Below are positions 8,273-15,917 of a DNA stretch of 64,000 nucleotides, piece after piece. Position 1 is the stretch's first letter. Each line of letters begins with the position of its first letter. The notes beneath the pieces were generated by a model. The model saw nothing but the letters and a program-made list of their open reading frames with translations, was not told where the DNA came from and did not search any database. This stretch comes from Microtetraspora niveoalba (GTDB lineage Bacteria > Actinomycetota > Actinomycetes > Streptosporangiales > Streptosporangiaceae), in the NCBI RefSeq assembly GCF_001570405.1, contig NZ_BBYM01000029.1:60462-124461 (forward strand), read 5' to 3'. Both the position numbers and the translations under genes were made by a program.

Positions 8273-9916
8273 TCAGAGGTCGGGCACGACGGATAGCCTC
8301 ACGTGGGAACCCGTACGCTGGCCCCTCTCCGGTCTGCGGCTGTTCCGTTGACCGTCCGGCCCGCGCGGTGGTACCGACGGAGGCGGAGCCGAAGTGGCCA
8401 GGAGCGCGGCGGTGGACTCAGCCGCCGCCCGCGCGACTTCCGGATAGACGCTGGTGTAGGTGTCGCGGGTGAACGTCGAGGAGACGTGCCCGAGGGTTTC
8501 CTGGACCACCTTCAACTCCACCCCGGCGGCGAGCATCAGCGAGGCGGCGCCGTGGCGCAGGTCATGCAGCCGGACCGGCGGCAGACCTGCCCGGGATGCG
8601 ATCAGGTGGAACTGGTCGCTGACGTGCTGCGGATGCAAGGGCCGCCCGAGTTCGTCGGTGAAGACGAACCCGCTGTCGGCCCACGCCTTGCCCGCGGCCA
8701 GCTGCTCGGCAGCCTGGCGTTTGCGGTGGGCGCGCAGAACCTGGACGGTTTCCTCGTCCAGGGCGATGGTGCGGTCGCTGGCCTCAGTCTTCGGCTTCCC
8801 CTGAATCGGCTGCCAGCTGAGCTGAGTGATCTGCCAGTGCACCCCCGCCGTCCCGGCATTGAGATCGACGTCCTTCCACCGCAGGCCGACCGCCTCCCCG
8901 CGACGAAGGCCGCGCAGGGCGATCAGCCGATACAGCGCATACAGCCGATGCGCGCTCGCCTGGCCAAGGAAGGCCGAGGTCTGGGCCGGGGTCCACACCA
9001 TGACCGACGACGGACGCGGCGTAGAGATATAGAGGCCGACAGTGTTGAAGGACCGGTTGTCTCGCCGCTCCCGCTCGGCGGCAAGCTGCCGCTGGAAGTC
9101 AGCGTTCCATTCGGTCACACGCTCATCCGTCCACACCAGCGCCTTGGGAGGCTTGGCGTCGGGGAGTTCGACCACGGCGGCGGGGTTGAAGTCGATCAGC
9201 CGGTCCTGCTTGATCGCCACGTTGAGCGCGTGGCGGAGGGTAGCGCGGATGCGGTGCATCGTCGCGGGACCGACCGACCGCCGATACTTCACCGTCGCCC
9301 GCTGGACGGGGTCGTCACTGGCGCGGGCGGTGGCGATGACGTCGTTGAACTCCTCGATCGCGTCGAACATGCCGCTGACGTCGGAAACCCGCAGCTGGTC
9401 CAGGCGTATATCTCCCAGATAGGGGACGAAGTAGAGCCGGATGTGTGCCTCGTACGAGCGCCGGGTGGTCGGGTCGATCCTTCTCTTTCGCTTGAGGAAC
9501 TCCGCCATCCACTCGGCGACCGTGACGGTTCGGTCAAGGTCCTGGTGGGTTCGGACCTTGCGTCGCACCTCTTCGATCGACGGGAGCGCCTTGGTGTCCT
9601 TCAGGACCGAGAGCATCAGCTCGCAGATCTTCCGCCGTGTGTGCGGGTCCTCATCCAAGGCGAGCAGCCCGCGTGCGTGGCCGAGTTCGGCCTCTGCGTC
9701 TTCCAAGCTCGCGAACCCGTGACGCCGTAGCGGGGTGCGGCGTCGCCCGTCCCCGTGCGGGGGGAGTTCGAGCTGGTAGGCCCACTTGCCGTGGGTGCTG
9801 CTCCATCGCTCGCCTCCGCCGCCGGATCGGCGGAGTTTCGGGCATTTCTTCCCGAGCTGCTTGCCCGTCGCTGCGTCGCGGCAGCCGCAGGTCTTGTAGG
9901 TGGTGCCGTTCGCCAC
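8273..9916 (-). CDS. Tyrosine site-specific integrase
   Basis: A 547-aa protein with a GTG start behind gagaggtg. The N terminus (MANGTTYKTCGCRDAATGKQ) is typical of actinomycete integrases, with Cys residues before an Arm-binding region. A core-binding SAM-like domain lies around 150-260. The catalytic domain has the first Arg in ALRGLRRGEAVGLRW, the HxxR box in LHDLRHGAASLML, the GHVSSTFTRDTY segment and the catalytic Tyr near YTSVYPEVA. It should integrate and excise the element it sits on by recombining attP with a chromosomal attB. The excisionase-like gene is 6 nt upstream on the same strand, so they are co-transcribed. No duplicated att sequence was found by eye. Confidence 0.93.
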   Translation of the reverse strand: MANGTTYKTCGCRDAATGKQLGKKCPKLRRSGGGGERWSSTHGKWAYQLELPPHGDGRRRTPLRRHGFASLEDAEAELGHARGLLALDEDPHTRRKICELMLSVLKDTKALPSIEEVRRKVRTHQDLDRTVTVAEWMAEFLKRKRRIDPTTRRSYEAHIRLYFVPYLGDIRLDQLRVSDVSGMFDAIEEFNDVIATARASDDPVQRATVKYRRSVGPATMHRIRATLRHALNVAIKQDRLIDFNPAAVVELPDAKPPKALVWTDERVTEWNADFQRQLAAERERRDNRSFNTVGLYISTPRPSSVMVWTPAQTSAFLGQASAHRLYALYRLIALRGLRRGEAVGLRWKDVDLNAGTAGVHWQITQLSWQPIQGKPKTEASDRTIALDEETVQVLRAHRKRQAAEQLAAGKAWADSGFVFTDELGRPLHPQHVSDQFHLIASRAGLPPVRLHDLRHGAASLMLAAGVELKVVQETLGHVSSTFTRDTYTSVYPEVARAAAESTAALLATSAPPPSVPPRGPDGQRNSRRPERGQRTGSHVRLSVVPDL

Positions 9917-9922
9917 CCTTGA

Positions 9923-10162
9923 TCACCTCTCCTCAGGCTGTGGACGGCGTGTGCCGTCGTCGTGGTAGCTGAGCAACGCCCACACCTCCCGCGTCGGCAC
10001 CAGGTAGCTGCGGCCGATCCGCAGCACCCGGCAGGGGAACTCGCCGTTCTTGGCCAGCCGGTACGCCTTGGTCCGGCCGAACCCCAACAGCCGTCCCGCG
10101 GTGACCACATCGATCACTGCCGGAAGGTCACCGAGGTCGGTCGCCCGCATTGCCGGTGTCAT
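9923..10162 (-). CDS. Excisionase-like helix-turn-helix protein
   Basis: A 79-aa protein with the ATG at 10162 behind gcgggggcg. It contains a winged-helix/MerR-like reading head: VIDVVTAGRLLGFGRTKAYR, LAKNGEFPCRVLRIGRSY, LVPTREVWALL. This pattern (a helix-turn-helix followed by a wing with the R-IGR-Y-VP signature) is that of DNA-binding excisionase-family proteins encoded next to integrases. Its predicted role is to direct the integrase toward excision and perhaps regulate the int promoter. The stop lies 6 nt before the integrase start. A longer upstream extension was rejected because it lacks a ribosome-binding site and homology. Confidence 0.88.
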   Translation of the reverse strand: MTPAMRATDLGDLPAVIDVVTAGRLLGFGRTKAYRLAKNGEFPCRVLRIGRSYLVPTREVWALLSYHDDGTRRPQPEER

Positions 10163-10382
10163 CGCACGCCCCCGCACGGGCGCAGGTACGCCCCCTGGAC
10201 GCGCTGGCGTGGTGTCGTTGCCCTGCCGGACTGGCGCACCCCACACCGCCGTACACGGGTGTGGCGAGGTATGGGGCGGCCGGTCCACCATGGACGCCGG
10301 TATCGACGCCCACCTCTGCAATGCGTGTCAAGCAATATCCGCTGGTCAGGAACCCCGCGTCGCCGTCGAACCAGCACCGTCC

Positions 10383-11270
10383 TCACCGCTCCTCCCGATC
10401 GGCAGACCGCCCGGCCTCGGCTGCGTCGGTGAGTGGTTTGTGGAAGATCAGCAGGTCTTCGTGGGCGATCGCGTGGATCGGCACCCTGCGTTCCCACGCC
10501 TTGCGTGCCTCGTGGAGCTGGAAGAACGACGCCCGGTTGATCACTCGGCCGTCGTCGATCCCGCACAGCAGGCACACGATCCGGTCGGTGAAGAGCAGCC
10601 CCGTCTGCTGAGCGACGTCGAAGACCTGGCCGGGCAGGTCGACGAGCTCGCCGCGGACCCGGTAGGGCCGGACGGTGATCGCCACGATGCCGCCGGGCCG
10701 CAGCAGGAGCGCGGTCTCGGCCAGGATCTGGGCGAAGCCGCCCAGCAGGGCGGGCAGGCTCTGATGGGCCAGGTTGGCTCGGTCGCGGGAGTAGTGGTGG
10801 TTCCACTTGCGGATGCCCGGATCGCCGGTATCGCGGGTGGAGCGGATATGCCCGTGGGTGTAGGAGCCGTAGGGCGGGGAGGTGAGCATCAGCGCTGCGG
10901 TCCCGGCCAGGCCGAGTAGGAGGCGAGAGGCGTTCCGGGAGTCCCCGGTCACGACCTGGGCTGTTCCGAGGGCACCGTTCCAGCGGGCGTGGGCGACGTT
11001 CTCGGCGGCGAGTTTGGCCCAGTGCGGCTCGTACTCGATGCCGGCCGCGTGCCGGCCGTGGTGGATCGCCTCGACCAGGGTGGTGCCGATGCCGCACATC
11101 GGGTCGATCACCAGCTCGCCCGGCTGCGTGTAGGTGGAGATCACCTTCGCGGCGATGGCGGGCAGCATCTTGCCCGGGTGCTTCATGGACTCGGGCAGGT
11201 AGCGGCCCCGCCGCTGCGTCCGTGAGGGCTGCTGCCCGGTGACCCATACTGATCCGATCAGCTCCCTCAT
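10383..11270 (-). CDS. DNA methyltransferase, amino-type (N4-C/N6-A)
   Basis: A 295-aa protein. I prefer the ATG at 11270 (ggaggagcggtg upstream); a GTG one codon earlier is possible. The SAM-binding motif I is DPMCGIGTTLVEA (about residues 56-68) and the catalytic motif IV is TSPPYG (about residues 130-135), in the order I then IV. Between them is GIEYEPHWAKLA with the acidic residue that binds the SAM ribose. The TSPPY tetrad defines exocyclic-amino methylases acting on DNA. No restriction endonuclease sits beside it, so it is probably a solitary element-encoded methylase for protection or regulation. The upstream gene overlaps its start and is a structurally related protein. Confidence 0.85.
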   Translation of the reverse strand: MRELIGSVWVTGQQPSRTQRRGRYLPESMKHPGKMLPAIAAKVISTYTQPGELVIDPMCGIGTTLVEAIHHGRHAAGIEYEPHWAKLAAENVAHARWNGALGTAQVVTGDSRNASRLLLGLAGTAALMLTSPPYGSYTHGHIRSTRDTGDPGIRKWNHHYSRDRANLAHQSLPALLGGFAQILAETALLLRPGGIVAITVRPYRVRGELVDLPGQVFDVAQQTGLLFTDRIVCLLCGIDDGRVINRASFFQLHEARKAWERRVPIHAIAHEDLLIFHKPLTDAAEAGRSADREER

Positions 11271-12103
11271 CACCGCTCCTCCCCTTCTTCGTTCGGGTAC
11301 AGCTCGGCCGAGACTGGCGGCCGGGCGGGTTTGGTGAAGATCAGCACGTCCGCGTGCGCCCGCAGCACCGTGGGCACATGCGGCGGGACAGCGCTCGTCC
11401 GGGCAGCGGTGAGGGCGGCTGGGAGCAGGGACAGGACGATCTGGCCTCGCCGGACCGACCCGTGCACCGCCACGATGTGCTGCAGGTAGACCAGCCCCGC
11501 GCAGCGCGCCTCCTGGATGAGGCCGGGTACCGGGTCATACGGGCGGCCGTCGACCAGGTGCACGCCGGTGACGACGGCCAGGTGGCCGCCATTGCCGAGC
11601 AGCGCGGCAGGCTCGGCCAGCGGGCTCTCTTCGAGGGGCAAGCCGACCGAACTGGTGAACGTGCTCGTCTCACAGGTCCGCTTGATGACGACGAGGGCTG
11701 CTTCACCACGTCGGTGGGCCAGCACCGGATAGGCGGCCTCGGGGCGGGCGACACGCACCTCCACCCTTCGCCGATCGGCTTCGCGGCCGCTGGTCACCCG
11801 CGTCCAGATGTCACCCGCCACTTCGGGGTCGGTGACAACGGCCGACGCGCGGCGGCCAAGGATCACCGCGTTGGCCGCCAGCGTGTGATCGGCAGGGTGG
11901 ATATCGACGACCAGATCGCCGGGGCGAGTGCAGGTCGTGATGAGCTGGCGGGCGAGCCGTCCGGTGACCGGCATGCAGCAGCCGCTGCGGCAGACGGCGG
12001 GTGATTTGCCCTCCGGTGCGGTGAGCCAGACGCTGAGCGGCAGATGCCGCGGCGGGCCGGAGTGAGCGGAGAAGTCCTGGAAGGAGTGCGGCGAGGTCGT
12101 CAC
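11270..12103 (-). CDS. Methyltransferase-like protein lacking the catalytic motif
   Basis: A 277-aa protein with a GTG start. Its segment LITTCTRPGDLVVDIHPADH aligns with VISTYTQPGELVIDPMCGIG of the adjacent methyltransferase, and ANAVILGRRASAVVTDPE corresponds to its EAIHHGRHAAGIEYEP. The glycine-rich SAM loop is replaced (HPADHT) and no (S/T)PPY motif occurs. Both proteins end similarly (HADVLIFTKPAR against HEDLLIFHKPLT). The stop overlaps the start of the true methyltransferase, so the two are translationally coupled. It is best read as a catalytically dead paralogue, perhaps a DNA-recognition or stabilising subunit. That role is inferred. Confidence 0.7.
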   Translation of the reverse strand: MTTSPHSFQDFSAHSGPPRHLPLSVWLTAPEGKSPAVCRSGCCMPVTGRLARQLITTCTRPGDLVVDIHPADHTLAANAVILGRRASAVVTDPEVAGDIWTRVTSGREADRRRVEVRVARPEAAYPVLAHRRGEAALVVIKRTCETSTFTSSVGLPLEESPLAEPAALLGNGGHLAVVTGVHLVDGRPYDPVPGLIQEARCAGLVYLQHIVAVHGSVRRGQIVLSLLPAALTAARTSAVPPHVPTVLRAHADVLIFTKPARPPVSAELYPNEEGEER

Positions 12104-12342
12104 GATGGTGTGGCCCAGTCACCCAGGCCACCTGATCCCTGTCACTTACTCAAATACCTGCGACGAGATGCCGGTTAGGACAACCTCCACGCGAATAGGC
12201 GTGAGCGTCCGTACTATTGCCGCGTCTCGACGCCGCATGACGGCGGGCCCGCTGCGGCTACGAACGCGCCACACGCGGTGTCCGTGAGCGGCGGGGACGT
12301 GGGCCCATGGCGGCGTTTCAGGGACCAGTCGGGGTTCGGAAG

Positions 12343-12391
12343 GGGCGCGACGGTACGGAGGTGTCGGGGGGCTGCCCGTACCGTCGCGCCC
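12343..12391. terminator. 16-bp perfect inverted repeat
   Basis: gggcgcgacggtacgg at 12343-12358 pairs perfectly with 12376-12391 around a 17-nt loop. It is the second of two hairpins downstream of the minus-strand operon ending at 12525. It could also be a protein-binding site or an element boundary. The remainder of 12104-12524 shows no gene. Confidence 0.65.
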
Positions 12392-12436
12392 GGCCTGTCC
12401 GCGCGCGGAGCGTCACGCGCGCCATCAGGCCCACAT

Positions 12437-12469
12437 AGCGGTCCCCGCCCACCCCAGAGGGGGACCGCT
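12437..12469 (-). terminator. Hairpin downstream of the ATP-binding-protein operon
   Basis: agcggtcccc at 12437-12446 pairs with ggggaccgct at 12460-12469 (10-bp perfect stem, 13-nt loop), 56 nt past the stop at 12525. It is a likely transcription terminator. Confidence 0.65.
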
Positions 12470-12524
12470 CTCCCGTGCCGCCATCAGGGACCGCATCAAG
12501 CGGCACGGAGCTTTTCGATCATTG

Positions 12525-12800
12525 CTAGTGGAGATGCCGGGTGACGCCGTCCGGCGGGCCGGTGATGTCCCGCCACTCCTCATCGGAGACGGGCGGGATA
12601 CCCATGAGTTCGGTGGCGACGTTCAGTCCGTTGCGAGTGAGACGGCCACCGCTGATCAGCCCTTGCGGACGATGCTGCTCCCGCCTGGCTATCTCCGCTG
12701 TCACCTCCAACGCTCGGGCGACCGTCTCGCGCATCTCCCGAAGTTCGTCGTCGGAAAGCTCTTGCCGGCTACTGAAGTCGGGCATGGGGAACACGCTCAC
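12525..12800 (-). CDS. Small protein, last gene of the ATP-binding-protein operon
   Basis: A 91-aa protein starting MSVFPMPDFSSRQELSDDEL from a GTG at 12800 that overlaps the previous stop as GTGA, which decides the start. It is acidic and helical in its first half (SDDELREMRETVARALEVTAEIARRE), then has ISGGRLTRNGLNVATELMGI and ends near GPPDGVTRHLH. I do not recognise the family. The overlapping start ties it to the HATPase gene, so it probably modulates or binds that protein. Confidence 0.7.
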   Translation of the reverse strand: MSVFPMPDFSSRQELSDDELREMRETVARALEVTAEIARREQHRPQGLISGGRLTRNGLNVATELMGIPPVSDEEWRDITGPPDGVTRHLH

Positions 12801-13327
12801 GCTGCACCTCCCGCACAAGGTGACGAAAGCGGCATGAGATGGGTTGACGTGGGTTGTCCGCCTATGCGGAACCAGACGGCATTGCCTGCCTCGTCATCGT
12901 GATGGACTCCCCAGGCGTCGGCCATGACGTTCACCATCCACAGGCCTCGCCCGCTGCCGTCTTCCGGGCACGCCTCGCGGATGACGGGAACGCTGGCGCC
13001 CGATCCGTCATCGATGACCTCGCAGTGCGCGACGCCGTCCCCGGCCGCCAGGAAGACCGTGACCAGCCCGCCAGCCTTGCGCCCGGAATCTGAATGCACG
13101 ACGGAGTTCGTGACCAGTTCGCTGAGCAGGAGAACGGCGTCTTCCCGGACCTCGTCCGCGACGTGTCCGGCCAGCAGGCCATCGGCCCATGCTCTGGCAG
13201 CGCCGACGGATACGGCCTGTCCGGCGAAGTCGGCCTGGCCAAGAGCGCATAGGTTCCGATCGCGCGAGACGGCCGCATATCCAGTCCGGCGGCGCACTCG
13301 CGCGCGGCTCGGTTTCTTCGTTTTCAC
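12797..13327 (-). CDS. HATPase anti-sigma-like ATP-binding protein (RsbW/AbaA-like)
   Basis: A 176-aa protein of the HATPase_c_2 type. Motifs in order: LLLSELVTNSVVHS (N-box, about residues 66-79), EVIDDGSGASVP (G1 box, about 104) and SGRGLWMVNVMAD (G2 box, about 126). The family includes anti-sigma serine kinases such as RsbW/SpoIIAB and many solitary actinomycete relatives found next to XRE/DUF397 genes. It has no membrane segment. The gene overlaps its neighbours by 4 bp on both sides and is divergent from the XRE-DUF5753/DUF397 pair, the WhiJ-type arrangement known in Streptomyces. Its partner sigma or regulator is not evident. Confidence 0.88.
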   Translation of the reverse strand: MKTKKPSRARVRRRTGYAAVSRDRNLCALGQADFAGQAVSVGAARAWADGLLAGHVADEVREDAVLLLSELVTNSVVHSDSGRKAGGLVTVFLAAGDGVAHCEVIDDGSGASVPVIREACPEDGSGRGLWMVNVMADAWGVHHDDEAGNAVWFRIGGQPTSTHLMPLSSPCAGGAA

Positions 13328-13620
13328 GGATTCACCGCCGCTTTGACCTTTGTGGCCGCATCCTCATCAAGCGCCCACGCCCATTCAGCTCGCCGCCACA
13401 GACTCGACCATGAAGGCCTCCAGGTGAACACCCAGCCATGCGGCCGGCGAATCATCTCGACACGCAGGGGTCTGCCGCTCGGTTGCATAACGTCCAGCGC
13501 AGGGAATTCACCCGGAAGCAGCACAAGCGAGGTAGAGACCCCAAGGGTCCGCAGGTCCCAGGCCAGTCTCACCAGATGGATGAGCTGTTCCTCAGCTTGG
13601 GAGGCTATGTTCGGGGCCAT
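13324..13620 (-). CDS. Hypothetical 98-aa protein, first gene of the ATP-binding-protein operon
   Basis: Starts MAPNIASQAEEQLIHLVR at 13620, chosen because tatggaggtgaccat gives a strong ribosome-binding site; the frame continues 12 codons upstream without one. It contains LGVSTSLVLLPGEFPALDV, PLRVEMIRRPHGWVFTW and a Trp-rich tail. Such small proteins commonly sit in front of the HATPase in XRE/DUF397 loci, but no function is assigned. The stop overlaps the HATPase start (ATGA), so the products are probably made in fixed ratio. Confidence 0.72.
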   Translation of the reverse strand: MAPNIASQAEEQLIHLVRLAWDLRTLGVSTSLVLLPGEFPALDVMQPSGRPLRVEMIRRPHGWVFTWRPSWSSLWRRAEWAWALDEDAATKVKAAVNP

Positions 13621-13874
13621 ATGGTCACCTCCATACCTGTTGCTATTCGAACGCACGGTCTGATCGTCACAACTGCTCCGACGGCTGGCCAGATATGTCC
13701 CTTTACTGTCATTGCCGCGCTGGGGAATGAAGTTCCGGCATTAGATTGCACGCTGTTTCGGTAGACGTGTAGCCGCAATTCGCCGACAATCGGACGACGG
13801 TAACTTTCGCCCGTTGTAGCGGTCTGTCAAAAGGCGTCATAGCGCCGCCAGGAGATCAGGGGAGGAAGCGAAGG

Positions 13875-14702
13875 ATGGCGAACGATCTCGACCCGCGTCT
13901 GACACCGACTCAGCGCTTCGGGCGTGAACTGGCGCGGGCGCGCAAGGAGGCGGGGCTGTCCCAGGAGCGGCTCGGCATGCGTTTGGGCGTGTCAGGGTCG
14001 CTCGTGGGACACATCGAGATCGGCAACCGAAACCCTAAGCCGGACTTGGCCGCCCGCTGCGACGAAGTGTTCGGTACCGGCGACTTCTTCGCCCGGCTCT
14101 GCCGGAACATCACCTCTCCGTCGGCGCCCCATTGGTTCCTCAGATGGTCAGAGGAGATCGAGCCCCGGGCACGGGTACTACGGAGCTGGGATCCGCTACT
14201 GATTCCCGGACTACTCCAGACTGAGGACTACGCACGTGCCGTCTTCCGCGGCGGCCTTGCCACCTCGGATCGAGCCGTTGAAGAACAGGTAGACGCGCGC
14301 ATGACCCGACAGATCATCCTCGATCGTGATCACCCTCCAGCGCTGTGGTTTCTGCTGGATGAATGGGTACTGCGCCGCCCGATAGGAGGTCCAAGCGTCA
14401 TGCATGGACAGCTTGACCGCTTGGCAACCGTGGCATGTCGTCAGAATGTGAAAGTTCAGATCGTTCCGCACAACGCGCCATGCACGATCAGCTTGACCTC
14501 GGGGTTCGCCCTCGCCGAACTACCAGACGCGCCAACCACGGTGTCCATAGAGTCTTCGGGCGCAGGTGAGGTGTCTGCCGAGCATGAATTGGTGAGCCTC
14601 ATGTGGAACACCTATGACAGGATTCGTGCCGAAGCCCTTCGTCCCGGTCAGTCACTAGAGATGATCAAGGAAGCACGAGACCAATGGAAGACAAAGGCCT
14701 GA
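13875..14702 (+). CDS. XRE regulator with DUF5753 domain (WhiJ-like)
   Basis: A 275-aa protein. Residues about 12-65 are an XRE helix-turn-helix: FGRELARARKEAGLSQERLG, then VSGSLVGHIEIGNRNP. The remainder is DUF5753, recognisable by LRSWDPLLIPGLLQTEDYAR, TRQIILDRDHPPALWFLLDE, LDRLATVACRQNVKVQIVPH and the end (SLMWNTYDRIRAEAL). In Streptomyces, WhiJ-type proteins bind DNA and pair with a small DUF397 protein that relieves repression. Here the DUF397 gene overlaps the 3' end by 19 bp. It is divergent from the HATPase operon, and the 254-nt gap probably holds both promoters. Confidence 0.92.
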   Translation: MANDLDPRLTPTQRFGRELARARKEAGLSQERLGMRLGVSGSLVGHIEIGNRNPKPDLAARCDEVFGTGDFFARLCRNITSPSAPHWFLRWSEEIEPRARVLRSWDPLLIPGLLQTEDYARAVFRGGLATSDRAVEEQVDARMTRQIILDRDHPPALWFLLDEWVLRRPIGGPSVMHGQLDRLATVACRQNVKVQIVPHNAPCTISLTSGFALAELPDAPTTVSIESSGAGEVSAEHELVSLMWNTYDRIRAEALRPGQSLEMIKEARDQWKTKA

Positions 14703-14908
14703 CCGATGTAGACCTCTCCACGGCCGTATGGAGGAAGAGTGCCCGTAGCGGAGCCAACGGTGGCAACTGCGTCGAGGTCGCCAGCAATCTTCCTGGGATC
14801 ATCGCGGTCCGTGACAGCAAGGACCCCGATGGCCCCAAGCTGCTCTTCTCTCCCGCCGAGTGGCGAGCCTTCATCGGTGGTGTGAAGGATGGCGATTTCG
14901 ACGCGTAG
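14684..14908 (+). CDS. DUF397 protein
   Basis: A 74-aa protein with the family hallmarks: LSTAVWRKSARSGANGGNCV at the start, VRDSKDPDGPKLLFSPAEW in the middle, and the end AFIGGVKDGDFDA. DUF397 proteins pair with XRE-DUF5753 regulators and are thought to antagonise their DNA binding. It begins inside the last codons of the XRE gene, implying coupled translation. A second DUF397 gene without such a partner lies at 30531-30746. Confidence 0.93.
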   Translation: MEDKGLTDVDLSTAVWRKSARSGANGGNCVEVASNLPGIIAVRDSKDPDGPKLLFSPAEWRAFIGGVKDGDFDA

Positions 14909-14972
14909 CGTCCGGCGACGTTTCTCGTACGGCTCCTCACCTCATGGGGCTGACTGACGTTCCCTGCACCTG

Positions 14973-15151
14973 TCAGGGCCAGAGCGGCTGCGCGCGGGTG
15001 GCGGCTGAGACGAGCGGGGCCGCGTCGATCTCGGTGAATGTCAACGGGACGTCGAAGGCTGGCCACTCCACGACGAACTCGAACGGTTCAGGTGGCGGCA
15101 GTGGCCATAGCCACAGATGCCAGCTCCGATACGCGAACCGGCGGCCACTTG
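14973..15151 (-). pseudogene. C-terminal fragment of an actinomycete hypothetical-protein family
   Basis: Minus-strand reading gives YRSWHLWLWPLPPPEPFEFV, then VEWPAFDVPLTF and EIDAAPLVSAATRAQPLWP followed by a stop at 14973. The W-WPLPPP-P-(E/T)F-(C/V)EWPA block and the terminal LWP are typical of the C terminus of a widespread uncharacterised actinomycete protein. No start or N-terminal part is joined to it. Confidence 0.6.
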
Positions 15152-15197
15152 GCTCCCCCTTTCCACTGAGGAACCGAAGAACCGGTCCGGCCGGTCG

Positions 15198-15257
15198 ATC
15201 GAGCGTTTCGGGGTCCGCTTCCCCGATGGAAGCAAGGCAACGATCTTCGATGGGATG
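15198..15257 (+). pseudogene. Oppositely oriented fragment of the same family
   Basis: Plus-strand reading gives IERFGVRFPDGSKATIFDG. FGV-F-DG-KAT is the block that, in this family as I recall it, precedes the W-WPLPPP block on the same strand. Here it lies on the opposite strand about 50 bp away, which suggests a local inversion inside a dead gene. Confidence 0.45.
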
Positions 15258-15359
15258 CGGCAGACCGGGGAATGGCCTGGTACCGCGATCAATGGGACGG
15301 CCAGGTCGACAGCCTCGGCGTGCGTCTCATCGATGCCGATCAGGGCGAGCAGGCCGGTC

Positions 15360-15557
15360 CAACTACGCGGCTGGAGTTGGGCGTTCGGAGCGCGGCCCTC
15401 CGCATACGCCTTTGCAGCGGAGACGTCCCGATCTGGGACGTGGCGTTACCCAACAATATCCCGCGAGCGGTGTGCGGCAGGCCGGTCGTTCACCCCCCAG
15501 GAGTGGCAGCAGTACATTCCCACCGAGCCGTACCGGCCCAGCTGCCCTGCCCACTGA
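15360..15557 (+). pseudogene. C-terminal remnant of a WD40-repeat protein
   Basis: One frame reads ALRIRLCSGDVPIWDVALPN (a last WD40 blade with IWDV). After a frameshift near 15475 the next reads GRSFTPQEWQQYIPTEPYRP and SCPAH, then stop. The -LTP-EW--Y(I/L)P--PYRP-C tail is typical of large actinomycete nSTAND/WD40 proteins. Everything upstream is lost. Confidence 0.6.
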
Positions 15558-15917
15558 TGGAACATCATGATCATGGCGGATCTGCGGCTCTCTAAGCCGG
15601 AGATCCGCAGCGGGCCCGGCGACGTTCATGCGGTTCGCGGCAGGGCATGAAGCAGCACCTTGACCGTCAGGCGCGGGGGGCAAAAGCAGTGCTGTCGCCG
15701 AGCGGTGCGCGGGAGAACGGCTCCCCTAACTACCGTCATGCTCGTCCGCGTAAGACTGTTTCAGCTGGTACGGCCGGTGGTTCTTCAGGGAGGTGCGACG
15801 CCGGTTGTAGGGCATCGTGGTCTCGATGGATGCGAGCATCGCGATCTTCTGCACCTCATCAGGGGGTGTGCCCTCTTCGGAGCAGGACCGATCAGACGAC
15901 CAAGATCACAAACAGTA
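15558..15917. other. Stretch without a supported gene
   Basis: It lies between the WD40 remnant and the stop of the DUF6895-like gene. A 42-aa minus-strand frame (15726-15854, GTG start) exists but lacks a ribosome-binding site and is not called. Confidence 0.4.

Noticed and set aside
15726..15854. 42-aa minus-strand frame with GTG start (ends KQSYADEHDGS) near the PatG-type cluster
   Set aside because: No ribosome-binding site and stop codons just upstream; could be chance, so not called as a third peptide.
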